Shown: positions 6,303-12,901 of the stretch, piece by piece
How positions within the stretch are numbered: position 1 is the first letter of the stretch
How the letters are laid out: the number at the start of each line of letters is the position of its first letter
NCBI GenBank assembly: GCA_035606335.1
Contig: DATNFP010000150.1
Coordinates: 1 to 12,901 of the forward strand
DNA: 12,901 nt
Direction of reading: 5' to 3'
Source: DATNFP01 sp035606335
GTDB lineage: Bacteria; Bacteroidota; Bacteroidia; Chitinophagales; Chitinophagaceae
Made by a program: the position numbers and the translations under genes
Notes under the pieces: model-generated
What the model was told of the DNA's origin: nothing
The model's database searches: none
Seen by the model: the letters and a program-made list of their open reading frames with translations, nothing else

Positions 6303-6953
6303 TTACCCAGGTATACGGGCAATGTATTTAGCCATTTCCTTTATCTGGCTTACTACCTGCTCGTTGGTAGGCTTACAATTCTTCGCTTTGTTGAAGTATA
6401 TTTTTGCCGATTTGAAATCGCGTCTTTGCATGGAGATGCTCGATAGTTGCAAGTATGCTGTTGCTTCGTTGTCTTTGTCGGGCAAGCCAATTTTCAGTGC
6501 TTTACGCAGGTTTTCAGCAGCTTCTTTTGTATTGCCTTTTCGGTAAGCTATGGAGCCAAGCTGCAGATATGCTGTGCCTTCATATTCTTTTTCAGGCATA
6601 CCGGCTTCCAGTCCTTTACGTAGGTTGGCCTCTGCCTTATCGAGGTCTTCGTCCATAGTGGAGAAGTTGGCCTTGAGCATGTAGTATGATGAGCGGATAG
6701 GCTTATATAACAGGTTGGGATATTTCACCTTATTAAGCAACTTTTGTGCGCCTTCCATATCACCGTCTTCAATATAGCCTTGTATAAGCGTCATTGGGCC
6801 GAGCATAAAGTATGCGGCGACAAAAATCAAAGATATAAGAATGGGTATCCAGGCCACCCACCAGGTGACTTTAAAGCCCAGCAATAAACCCAAAAGAAAT
6901 AAAACTATTGCAATAGGTATGCGATAAGAAACTAAAAAACGACGAAAATTCAT
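6303..6953 (-). CDS. Membrane-anchored TPR protein
   Basis: 216 aa. Two hydrophobic segments at about 12-27 (IPIAIVLFLLGLLLGF) and 32-53 form a membrane hairpin; basic residues near the N-terminus (RR, R11) suggest both ends face the cytoplasm. From about 60 the chain is TPR-like. Residues 110-147 and 148-185 form a clear repeat pair of 38 residues (NLRKGLEAGMPEKEYEGTAY and NLRKALKIGLPDKDNEATAY, each followed by LQL(G/S)SI). That is four residues longer than the standard 34-residue TPR, with the extra in the inter-helix loop. Probably a protein-interaction scaffold; partner unknown. A -7 element lies 17 bases before the ATG, so it can be transcribed apart from the GroES-like gene 58 bases upstream. 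Confidence 0.83.
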   Translation of the reverse strand: MNFRRFLVSYRIPIAIVLFLLGLLLGFKVTWWVAWIPILISLIFVAAYFMLGPMTLIQGYIEDGDMEGAQKLLNKVKYPNLLYKPIRSSYYMLKANFSTMDEDLDKAEANLRKGLEAGMPEKEYEGTAYLQLGSIAYRKGNTKEAAENLRKALKIGLPDKDNEATAYLQLSSISMQRRDFKSAKIYFNKAKNCKPTNEQVVSQIKEMAKYIARIPG

Positions 6954-6970
6954 GCTTTAAAATTGGTGTG

Positions 6971-6978
6971 CAAAGATA
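6971..6978 (-). promoter_or_regulatory. -7 promoter element for the membrane TPR gene
   Basis: Minus-strand TATCTTTG, an exact TAnnTTTG match, with its last base 18 bases from the ATG at 6953. No -33 TTTG at standard spacing was seen. Confidence 0.45.
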
Positions 6979-7011
6979 CATTATTCATTTTGGAGGTAAC
7001 CCTGATTTTTA

Positions 7012-7389
7012 TTATAAGTCTTCTTCCCTCTCCAACATCAATAAACTATGCTGTGGAACTATATAATATTTTTCGCCTTCGTACAATACTTCTGTTGCAC
7101 CGCTAATAAGAAATATGGCTAAATCGCCTTCATGAGCCTGCAGAGGGATATATTTTACCTTTTCCTGTGGCTCTTTCCAGGGTTCGTCCTCCTCTGCTAT
7201 TGCAGGTATGGGATAACCGGGGCCAGTCTTCACAATGTAGCCGTGCTGTACCTTTTCCTTTTCCTGCACACCGGGAGGCAGATACAGGCCGCTACCGGTG
7301 CGCTCATCGGGTTTTACAGGTTTTATCAATACCCTATCGCCAACTATTATTAATTTCTTCCATTTGTTTTCGGACACCATCAAACGCAT
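7012..7389 (-). CDS. GroES-like co-chaperonin (Cpn10 family), divergent stand-alone copy
   Basis: 125 aa from ATG 7389 (122 aa if the ATG at 7380 is used). The Cpn10 core is clear: VGDRVLIKPVKPDERTGSGLYLPP (16-39), HGYIVKTGPG (49-58), and HEGDLAIFLISGATEVLYEGEKYYIVPQHSLLML (86-119). The segment TGSGLYLPP occupies the place of the GroES mobile loop, whose 'IVL' tripeptide contacts GroEL; here it is 'LYL'. Residues 59-84 (about YPIPAIAEEDEPWKEP...) are an insertion relative to the roughly 97-residue GroES. No groEL is adjacent, so this is probably a second, specialised Cpn10 and not the main GroES. The longer frame from TTG 7404 was rejected because that codon lies inside a -7 promoter element. 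Confidence 0.82.
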   Translation of the reverse strand: MRLMVSENKWKKLIIVGDRVLIKPVKPDERTGSGLYLPPGVQEKEKVQHGYIVKTGPGYPIPAIAEEDEPWKEPQEKVKYIPLQAHEGDLAIFLISGATEVLYEGEKYYIVPQHSLLMLEREEDL

Positions 7390-7401
7390 AATTGAATCAC
7401 G

Positions 7402-7409
7402 CAAAAATA
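7402..7409 (-). promoter_or_regulatory. -7 promoter element for the GroES-like gene
   Basis: Minus-strand TATTTTTG, an exact TAnnTTTG match, 12 bases before ATG 7389. It rules out the TTG at 7404 as a start. The same octamer occurs on the plus strand at 7454-7461, driving the divergent methyltransferase gene. Confidence 0.5.
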
Positions 7410-7453
7410 TGCCTTTAGATAAAGGGAGCCTATAAATGATAACTATTGAGACT

Positions 7454-7461
7454 TATTTTTG
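7454..7461 (+). promoter_or_regulatory. -7 promoter element for the methyltransferase gene
   Basis: TATTTTTG, an exact TAnnTTTG match, 15 bases before the ATG at 7477. It overlaps the alternative TTG start at 7459, which is therefore unlikely to be translated. No -33 TTTG at the usual spacing. Confidence 0.5.
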
Positions 7462-7476
7462 CTGGAAGTTTTTCTC

Positions 7477-8211
7477 ATGAAACATACGGATTGGTATAAA
7501 AGCTGGTTTGGGTCTCCCTATTATAAAATACTTTACGAGAACCACGATGATCTGGAAGCACAGGCTTTTGTAGAGAATCTTATCAATTATTTACAACCGC
7601 TTCCCAACAGCACTATGCTGGATATTGCCTGCGGAACAGGACGCTTTACCAAACAGCTTGCTGAATATGGGTATGATGTGATGGGAATAGACATATCGCA
7701 TGCAAGCATAGAAAAAGCAAAGACAATGGAGCGTGAAAACCTGCAATTTTTTGTTCACGACATGCGCTTCCCTTTTTATATTAATTACTTCAATTACGCA
7801 TTTAATTTCTTTACCAGCTTTGGGTATTTTGAGCATAACAGAGATCACTTGATGGCAGCCAAATCTTTTGCGGCAGGATTAGCAAAAGACGGGATACTTG
7901 TTATAGATTATCTGAATAAAGAAGAGGTATTACTGAACCTGGTGCGGGAAGAGATGATTAAGCGCGGGACCTATACATTTCATATTAAAAGGGTATTCGA
8001 AAAAAATCATATCTACAAGCAAATAGAATTCATAGATGCCGATGGGCAAAAAAGAAGCTATACCGAAAGTGTAGCAGCATTTTCTTTAGCTGATTTTATC
8101 CAGATGTTTAAAAAGGCGGGATTATCGCTTATCAGCACGTTTGGGGATTACAGGCTAAACACATATCATCCTGTCGATTCACCACGGATGATAATGGTTT
8201 TTAAAAAATAA
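7477..8211 (+). CDS. Class I SAM-dependent methyltransferase
   Basis: 244 aa from ATG 7477. Rossmann-type methyltransferase: motif I LDIACGTGRF at 48-57 binds S-adenosylmethionine. The acidic residue ending strand 2 is D72 in GIDIS, which contacts the ribose. HDMRFPF (94-100) is motif II-like, and FNFFTSFGYFEH (109-120) is the strand 4 region. The C-terminal part (about 150-240) is a mixed sheet, with SYTESVAAFSLADFIQMFKKAGL resembling the tail of small-molecule methyltransferases. The N-terminus, MKHTDWYKSWFGSPYYKILY, is typical of a Bacteroidota family of unknown substrate. It faces the DUF4476 gene tail to tail with 5 bases between the stop codons, and no terminator fits between them. Confidence 0.87.
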   Translation: MKHTDWYKSWFGSPYYKILYENHDDLEAQAFVENLINYLQPLPNSTMLDIACGTGRFTKQLAEYGYDVMGIDISHASIEKAKTMERENLQFFVHDMRFPFYINYFNYAFNFFTSFGYFEHNRDHLMAAKSFAAGLAKDGILVIDYLNKEEVLLNLVREEMIKRGTYTFHIKRVFEKNHIYKQIEFIDADGQKRSYTESVAAFSLADFIQMFKKAGLSLISTFGDYRLNTYHPVDSPRMIMVFKK

Positions 8212-8216
8212 TTAGC

Positions 8217-8951
8217 TTATCTCTTATTTTTTTGAATATAGTTTTCCAATTCCTGTTTTGAAGAATTGTAGCTGAAGCTATTTTCAAGGCTTGAATAATT
8301 CTGCGGATCTACGGTTTGCCCGTAAGCAAATTTTGCAAAATCTACCTTGCTAGCTTCAAAATTGAGCCAGGTCATCATTACGCTTACCTGTTCGGTTGAT
8401 AAAGATTTTGTGTTAAGGGAAGACTTCATCAACTTTAGCTTATCGGTGTCGGTGAGTTTATCATTTACCTTCTTTTGCAGCCTGTTCACTTCGGACTGGC
8501 TAATTGTCCCGGGGTAATTTGCTGGTTGGCTGTTGTTACCATTGCTGTAAACATCATTGCCTGTGGAATTAACCGGAGGTGGAGGAGGTGGCGCTGTGTT
8601 ATAAGCGTAGGTATTAGGATCTCCTTTTGAAATAGTTATATCTCCACTCTGCACATCTGCAACGCAGTCGAGCAAAACGCCATCTTCAACATGTATCTTG
8701 CCTTCGTAAACAAGGTCTGCGTTTCCACCACCCCTTCTTCCAGATGAAGAATACGCATAAATCTTTATACGGTGCTTCCCTTCAGGAAGATCGCCAACTG
8801 TTACAGACCTGCCATGCTTTTTGTAATAACGACCGTCAACAGCTATCATTACCGGTGAATTATCGCTAAGGCTCACTCTTACTAATCCCTGCGCGAATAA
8901 TTCAGGTACCGCACCTAATACCATGATGATTAGGAGAAAAAGCTTTTTCAT
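8217..8951 (-). CDS. Secreted DUF4476 domain protein
   Basis: 244 aa from ATG 8951. MKKLFLLIIMVLGAVPELFAQ is a clean signal peptide with likely cleavage after AQ at 20-21, so the protein is exported, probably to the periplasm. Residues 22-110 are beta-rich (VMIAVDGRYYKKHGRSVTV, LPEGKHRIKIYAY) and resemble a PEGA-like fold. A linker of six prolines and Asn/Ser/Gly-rich sequence follows (about 115-150). The C-terminal 90 residues (SEVNRLQKKVNDKLTDTDKL through SVMMTWLNFEASKVDFAKFAYG) fit DUF4476, a Bacteroidota domain of unknown function. The longer frame from 9038 was rejected because it buries the signal peptide and reaches the end of the next gene. A near -7 element (minus strand TACTTTAG, one mismatch) lies just upstream. 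Confidence 0.85.
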   Translation of the reverse strand: MKKLFLLIIMVLGAVPELFAQGLVRVSLSDNSPVMIAVDGRYYKKHGRSVTVGDLPEGKHRIKIYAYSSSGRRGGGNADLVYEGKIHVEDGVLLDCVADVQSGDITISKGDPNTYAYNTAPPPPPPVNSTGNDVYSNGNNSQPANYPGTISQSEVNRLQKKVNDKLTDTDKLKLMKSSLNTKSLSTEQVSVMMTWLNFEASKVDFAKFAYGQTVDPQNYSSLENSFSYNSSKQELENYIQKNKR

Positions 8952-9031
8952 ACACGCTAAAGTATTGTTTTTGAATATAAATGACTCAACAGCTATGCCA
9001 TGGTTTAATATAAAATTACGAAAAGTAATTT

Positions 9032-9772
9032 TTAACATTGTTTTAGTAATAAAGCACAGATGATGCCTGTAGAAACTGCAGCATTTAATGATTCAGCACC
9101 ACCAATGCGCGGGACGGTGATCTTATGGGAAGCTTTCTTCATTAAATTTTCGGATACCCCATGCGATTCATTACCAATAATTAAAATACCAGGATTTAGT
9201 TTGGGCAAAGTATATATGTTTTCGCCATCAAGGGTGGCTGCCAATACAGGTACTTGTGCGCCTGATATGAATTCATTCAAATCGACTTTAATAGTATTTA
9301 CTCTTAAATGTCCTCCCATAGCTGATTGCACTACTTTGGGATTATATACATCCACGCAATCAGGAGAGCAAGCTATATTCTTTATTCCAAACCAATCGGC
9401 AATACGTATGATAGTGCCCATATTGCCAGGGTCTTGTATGTTATCTAAAGCAATGCTCCATCCGTTTGCTGAAACCGGTTGCGGGGCAGGAATGTCAACA
9501 ACAAGCATTACCTGATTGGGAGTTTGCAAGGCAGACAAAGACTCAAGCTCAGATTCTTTTACAATGTATAAGGGCGTTTCGGGATGCCTGCTGATAAGAT
9601 CATTATGTTGATCGGCCCAATCCTGAAGCGCAATAACCATTTGTATGGCAGCCTTTTCATTAAGCCATTCCCTTACAATTTTATCGCCTTCAACAATAAA
9701 ACTATTATGTAGTTTACGGTATTTTTGGTGCGTTAACGACCGAATATATTTATTTTGCGCCTTTGATAACAT
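9032..9772 (-). CDS. TrmH/SpoU-family RNA 2'-O-methyltransferase
   Basis: 246 aa from ATG 9772. An N-terminal substrate-binding domain (LSKAQNKYIRSLTHQKYRKLHNSFIVEG, residues 2-29) is followed by the SPOUT knot. The three SpoU motifs are complete: motif 1 LDNIQDPGNMGTIIRIADWFG (109-129, with N117 and R123), motif 2 ILIIGNESHGVS (196-207, E202) and motif 3 VPRIGGAESLNAAVSTGI (220-237). It should transfer a methyl group from S-adenosylmethionine to a ribose 2'-OH in rRNA or tRNA; the target nucleotide cannot be read from the sequence. Divergent from tamL with 37 bases between the start codons. A -7 element 6 bases upstream indicates a nearly leaderless mRNA and argues against the TTG at 9781. 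Confidence 0.92.
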   Translation of the reverse strand: MLSKAQNKYIRSLTHQKYRKLHNSFIVEGDKIVREWLNEKAAIQMVIALQDWADQHNDLISRHPETPLYIVKESELESLSALQTPNQVMLVVDIPAPQPVSANGWSIALDNIQDPGNMGTIIRIADWFGIKNIACSPDCVDVYNPKVVQSAMGGHLRVNTIKVDLNEFISGAQVPVLAATLDGENIYTLPKLNPGILIIGNESHGVSENLMKKASHKITVPRIGGAESLNAAVSTGIICALLLKQC

Positions 9773-9778
9773 TGAGTA

Positions 9779-9786
9779 CAAAGCTA
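9779..9786 (-). promoter_or_regulatory. -7 promoter element for the TrmH-family gene
   Basis: Minus-strand TAGCTTTG, an exact TAnnTTTG match ending 7 bases from the A of ATG 9772. Transcription would begin at or within a few bases of the start codon. Confidence 0.5.
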
Positions 9787-9809
9787 TATTAATTGGACTA
9801 ACCTACTAC

Positions 9810-12254
9810 ATGAGCAGCAGAACACCAGTTTATTCAATAAAAACATTTCTTGCATTAGTAACCCTGCTGGTAATTGCATGTTCTGCCTGTAACACTACAA
9901 AACTTGTTAAAGACAATCAATACCTCCTGCGCAGCAATACGGTAAAATTAAAATCAGATAAACCTATTACCAGGAAAGGAGAACTAAAAAATAACCTGCA
10001 AAATATAATATTACAGAAGCCTAATACATATGCACTAGGTGCATTTCCATACAAGTTGTGGCTCTATAATGCACGCCACAGTAAGTTTGAAAAAGATACA
10101 ACCAATTTTGAAATAAAATCAAAAACCGTTGAAAAGCCGGTAATCTATGATAGCTCATTAATGAATACAGCCGGCAGAAATATGAAAAGCTACCTGTATA
10201 ACCAGGGCTATTTTTATGCAATTGTAAAAGACTCCGCAAGATTCAGGAATAAAAGAGCTTATGTAGCTTATGATATACAGATGGGCAGTAATTACCTTAT
10301 TAATAAGGTAATAGATAGTGTTGATAATACTGACAATGGCATAGATGCAGCAGCAATATTAAAAATAATGCAGGATGCACAAGATCAATCTGTTTTGCAA
10401 AAAGATGCAGAGTTTACCAATAACATGCTTGAGGATGAGCGAAGCCGAATCACATCTCTTTTGCGGGATCATGGATATTATAAATTCTCGCAGGATAATA
10501 TAACATTTCAACTTGATACTTTTAATAGAAACCCGTTGAAAGATGTTGACAATCCTTTTGAAAATGCTGTTGATTTTATAAGGCAACAAAGGAATGAAAC
10601 AAAGCCTATACTTAATGTGTTAGTCATTATAAAGGATGAAGATGATACAATGACCTTTAAACGGTATTCAATTGGCAAAGTACAGGTTTATCCAGATTTT
10701 GATGACTCAAAGGATATAAGAGATAGTACAATGTTTCGGAAAGTGGATGGGAATGTCCTTTTTAAATATCATAAATATTATGTGAGAGAAAAAGTGTTAT
10801 TAAAGCACATGTATTTATTGCCTGGCAGATATTATGCACAATCGGATTACGATAAGACGATAACGAAATTGAATGAGCTTGGTATTTTTCAATATCTCAG
10901 AGTTGTTTTTCATGAGCAAACACCTAACAGCACTGTTCTGGACTGCTACATACTTTTAAACTCTGCTAAAAAACATGATGCCACTATTAACTATGAAGTA
11001 TCAAACGGATCAACCTATACTATTGGCAATGATGTAAGCTTAAATTTTAGAGACAGGAACCTGTTGAAAGGCGCTAACCTTTTTACAGCTTCTGTAACCG
11101 GGGGTGTGGAAGAAGTGTTTGATCAAAATCTTGGGAACACATTCTTTCAACATTTTTATACCCTTACACAATACTATGGGTTTAATACCAGCATAGATTT
11201 CCCAAAATTTATCGCTCCCATCGCGGCATCTACATTCACCAATAGCAACTTGCCGCATACTATTATAGGCGGTGGCAGTAACCTTATTGACAGGCTCAAT
11301 TACTTTACACTGGTAAACACCAATGCGAACTTTACATATAGCTGGCGAGAAACACCCACAAAAACATGGACATTGTCTCCAGCATTTATCAATATCATCA
11401 GGCTACCGTATGAATCTGACTCATTTAAAACGCGATTAGATTCAAATCAATTTTTAAAGGATAGCTATAAACAAAATTTTATTGAGGGTGAAAACATTTC
11501 ATTCACTTTTTCAAACCAGGATAAAAAAGGGAGTCGTAATTATTCTTTTTTGAGATTAGGTTTTGAAGAAGCCGGAGCTGTATTAAGTGTTCTTAATGGC
11601 TTAGGAGGCGCATTAAATAATCTATATAACATTAAGTACGCGCAATATTTAAAATTTGATTTTGACGGCCGCCATTATTTTACCCGCCCTCACTCTACCC
11701 TTGCAGTACGATTTACCGGGGGTGTAGGTGTTCCATACGGACAATCAGATGCGCTTCCTTATATAAAACAATATTTTGTGGGCGGGGCATATAGTTTGCG
11801 TGGCTGGAGAATACGGACATTAGGGCCGGGTAGTTATTATGATCCAACCCAAATAAACAGCCCTAATTATATTGATCGTACAGGCGATATAAAGCTTGAA
11901 TGGAATGCGGAATATCGTTTTGATATTGCGCAATTTGCATCAGGATCCGTAAAAATGAATGGTGCTCTTTTTGCAGATGCAGGAAATATATGGCTCGCAA
12001 AAAAAACAGATGGATTTCAAGGCGGTGAGTTTTTATTCAGCACATTAGGCCAGGACATCGCAACCAGCATAGGTACAGGATTGCGCTTTGACATTGCTGG
12101 CTTCTTTGTTTTAAGATTTGATCTTGCTTTCCCAGTAAAGAAACCTTACGTCTTTAGCAACGATGGTTGGGTGGTAAATCAGATCAGTCCATTTGACCCA
12201 CACTGGCAAGCAGATAACCTGGTGCTTAATATCGCAATTGGTTATCCTTTCTAA
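9810..12254 (+). CDS. tamL: TamL-type Omp85 outer-membrane lipoprotein (BamA/TamA family)
   Basis: 814 aa from ATG 9810. A hydrophobic leader ends in the lipobox VIAC, so C24 is the predicted lipidated residue; lipidation distinguishes TamL of Bacteroidota from proteobacterial TamA. The start of the mature protein, CNTTKLVKDNQYLLRSNTVKL, with ILQKPNTYALGAF at about 65-80, matches TamL as I recall it. POTRA-like repeats span roughly 45-420 (e.g. DTMTFKRYSIGKVQVYPDF). From about 430 a 16-strand Omp85 barrel is expected, with the conserved GGAYSLRGWR (658-667, R664) on the strand 6 loop and a C-terminal phenylalanine (IAIGYPF) as the outer-membrane signature. It likely helps to insert or assemble outer-membrane proteins, in other species together with TamB, which is not in view. 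The frame is open back to 9645, but that part is antisense to the methyltransferase gene. Confidence 0.9.
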   Translation: MSSRTPVYSIKTFLALVTLLVIACSACNTTKLVKDNQYLLRSNTVKLKSDKPITRKGELKNNLQNIILQKPNTYALGAFPYKLWLYNARHSKFEKDTTNFEIKSKTVEKPVIYDSSLMNTAGRNMKSYLYNQGYFYAIVKDSARFRNKRAYVAYDIQMGSNYLINKVIDSVDNTDNGIDAAAILKIMQDAQDQSVLQKDAEFTNNMLEDERSRITSLLRDHGYYKFSQDNITFQLDTFNRNPLKDVDNPFENAVDFIRQQRNETKPILNVLVIIKDEDDTMTFKRYSIGKVQVYPDFDDSKDIRDSTMFRKVDGNVLFKYHKYYVREKVLLKHMYLLPGRYYAQSDYDKTITKLNELGIFQYLRVVFHEQTPNSTVLDCYILLNSAKKHDATINYEVSNGSTYTIGNDVSLNFRDRNLLKGANLFTASVTGGVEEVFDQNLGNTFFQHFYTLTQYYGFNTSIDFPKFIAPIAASTFTNSNLPHTIIGGGSNLIDRLNYFTLVNTNANFTYSWRETPTKTWTLSPAFINIIRLPYESDSFKTRLDSNQFLKDSYKQNFIEGENISFTFSNQDKKGSRNYSFLRLGFEEAGAVLSVLNGLGGALNNLYNIKYAQYLKFDFDGRHYFTRPHSTLAVRFTGGVGVPYGQSDALPYIKQYFVGGAYSLRGWRIRTLGPGSYYDPTQINSPNYIDRTGDIKLEWNAEYRFDIAQFASGSVKMNGALFADAGNIWLAKKTDGFQGGEFLFSTLGQDIATSIGTGLRFDIAGFFVLRFDLAFPVKKPYVFSNDGWVVNQISPFDPHWQADNLVLNIAIGYPF

Positions 12255-12289
12255 TAAAGTTGAAATTAGATTGACAATGCCCTTTTCTC

Positions 12290-12297
12290 TATCTTTG
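12290..12297 (+). promoter_or_regulatory. -7 promoter element for the arginase-family gene
   Basis: TATCTTTG, an exact TAnnTTTG match, 4 bases before ATG 12302, so the mRNA is probably leaderless. A TTG at 12271-12273 (within TTGACA) may be a -33 element, but its spacer is 16 bases and not about 20. Confidence 0.55.
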
Positions 12298-12301
12298 AAT
12301 T

Positions 12302-12901
12302 ATGCGTAATATAAAGATCATCGAGGTGAGATCTGAAATAGGAGCAGGCACCCGGGGCGCAAGCCTGGGTATAGATGCGATAAAAATAGCTGCCCTTGAT
12401 TTCATGAGCAGTTTTTTTGTTCATTTTCCTTCGGAAGTAATAGAAACGGAAAATATCTTGCTATATGAACCTGTGGAATCGCCTTATGCAAAAAGAATTC
12501 AAGGCGTTTATACTATGTATGAACGTGTATCTGAAGCAGTTTGTGAAACTTTAAAATCAGGCCTCTTCCCACTTGTACTTGCTGGCGATCACAGCACTTC
12601 AGGCGGTACAATGGCAGGTATAAGAATGGCAAGGCCTAAAAACAGGTTGGGAGTAATATGGATAGATGCCCATGCGGACTTGCATTCACCTTATACTACC
12701 CCATCGGGCAATATGCACGGTATGCCAATCACGACTGCCCTGGCCGAAGATAACCTGGATAACCAAGTGCATCACCCTGACCATAAAACAATAGATCTTT
12801 GGAATAAACTAAAAAACATTGGTAAAATAACTCCTAAGATCTATCCTGAAGACCTTGTATATATCGGGTTACGGGATTTTGAAAAAGAGGAAGACTATTT
12901 G
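12302..12901 (+). CDS. Arginase/agmatinase/formimidoylglutamase-family enzyme, N-terminal part, cut by window edge
   Basis: Partial: 200 codons from ATG 12302, frame open to the window end. Ureohydrolase-fold metal ligands are visible: H97 in AGDHS, and D122, H124 and D126 in WIDAHADLH, followed by GNMHGMP (136-142) with H139, the position of the catalytic histidine in arginases. The spacing matches arginase closely. These enzymes use two manganese ions to hydrolyse a guanidino or formimino group, releasing urea or formamide. The N-terminal GTRGASLGIDAIK corresponds to the family's G-x-x-G-x-x-x-G-P/I-x-x-I/L-R segment. The residues that separate arginase, agmatinase and formimidoylglutamase lie beyond the window, so no symbol is given. 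It lies 47 bases after tamL with its own promoter element. Confidence 0.9.
   Translation, partial: MRNIKIIEVRSEIGAGTRGASLGIDAIKIAALDFMSSFFVHFPSEVIETENILLYEPVESPYAKRIQGVYTMYERVSEAVCETLKSGLFPLVLAGDHSTSGGTMAGIRMARPKNRLGVIWIDAHADLHSPYTTPSGNMHGMPITTALAEDNLDNQVHHPDHKTIDLWNKLKNIGKITPKIYPEDLVYIGLRDFEKEEDYL

Noticed and set aside
7459..7476. TTG start adding six codons to the methyltransferase
   Set aside because: The TTG lies within a -7 promoter element, so it would not be in the mRNA. ATG 7477 gives the family-like N-terminus.
8952..9038. N-terminal extension of the DUF4476 protein by 29 codons
   Set aside because: The ATG at 8951 begins a clean signal peptide. The extension would place it internally and overlap the end of the TrmH-family gene.
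9060..9515. 151-codon open frame on the plus strand
   Set aside because: It is antisense to a complete SpoU methyltransferase with all three motifs, and its translation has no recognisable domain.
9645..9809. N-terminal extension of the tamL frame by 55 codons
   Set aside because: It is antisense to the start of the TrmH-family gene and would hide the lipobox signal peptide that begins at ATG 9810.
12271..12295. Sigma-70-type promoter TTGACA...TATCTT before the arginase-family gene
   Set aside because: The spacer is only 13 bases, while the exact TAnnTTTG box fits the Bacteroidota promoter type used elsewhere in the window.

Overview
The window looks like chromosomal DNA of a Bacteroidota bacterium, probably from the Chitinophagaceae or a related family. 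The support is indirect. It carries a TamL-type Omp85 lipoprotein and a secreted DUF4476 protein, both typical of this phylum. Most genes lack a Shine-Dalgarno sequence. Copies of the Bacteroidota -7 promoter motif TAnnTTTG sit within 20 bases of several start codons. Base composition is A+T rich throughout and appears richest between about 400 and 3300 (judged by eye and a few hand-counted lines).

Layout. 1-225 (-): start of a carbon-nitrogen (nitrilase-superfamily) hydrolase that runs off the window. 409-3041 (+): an A+T-rich accessory block with a DUF4365 protein (PD-(D/E)XK-nuclease-like) followed by a TPR-like protein with a C-terminal LA2681-type HEPN domain and an intact RxxxxH ribonuclease motif. 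Between them is a 36-codon ORF that is probably the frameshifted end of the DUF4365 gene. 3042-3345: a weak ORF fragment and a perfect hairpin. 3346-4902 (+): a B12-binding radical SAM enzyme with a DUF4070-like tail. 5042-6232 (+): a compact overlapping operon, SRPBCC - ArsR - SRPBCC, preceded by two near-identical palindromes that bracket a good promoter. A bidirectional terminator at 6251-6287 separates it from the next genes. 6303-7389 (-): a membrane-anchored TPR protein and a stand-alone GroES-like protein. 7477-8211 (+): a class I SAM methyltransferase. 8217-8951 (-): the secreted DUF4476 protein. 9032-9772 (-): a TrmH/SpoU RNA methyltransferase, divergent from tamL at 9810-12254 (+). 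12302-12901 (+): the start of an arginase-family enzyme, cut by the window edge.

How the genes fit together. Most are ordinary housekeeping or envelope genes with their own promoters. Two groups look like functional units. The ArsR operon has the structure of an autoregulated unit. The DUF4365/HEPN pair combines a predicted DNase fold with a predicted RNase fold and is the best candidate here for an undescribed defence or stress-response module. No transposase, integrase, CRISPR array, tRNA or rRNA was seen.

Several start codons were moved downstream from the longest open frame, because the longer versions begin inside promoter elements or a neighbouring gene, or hide a clean signal peptide.
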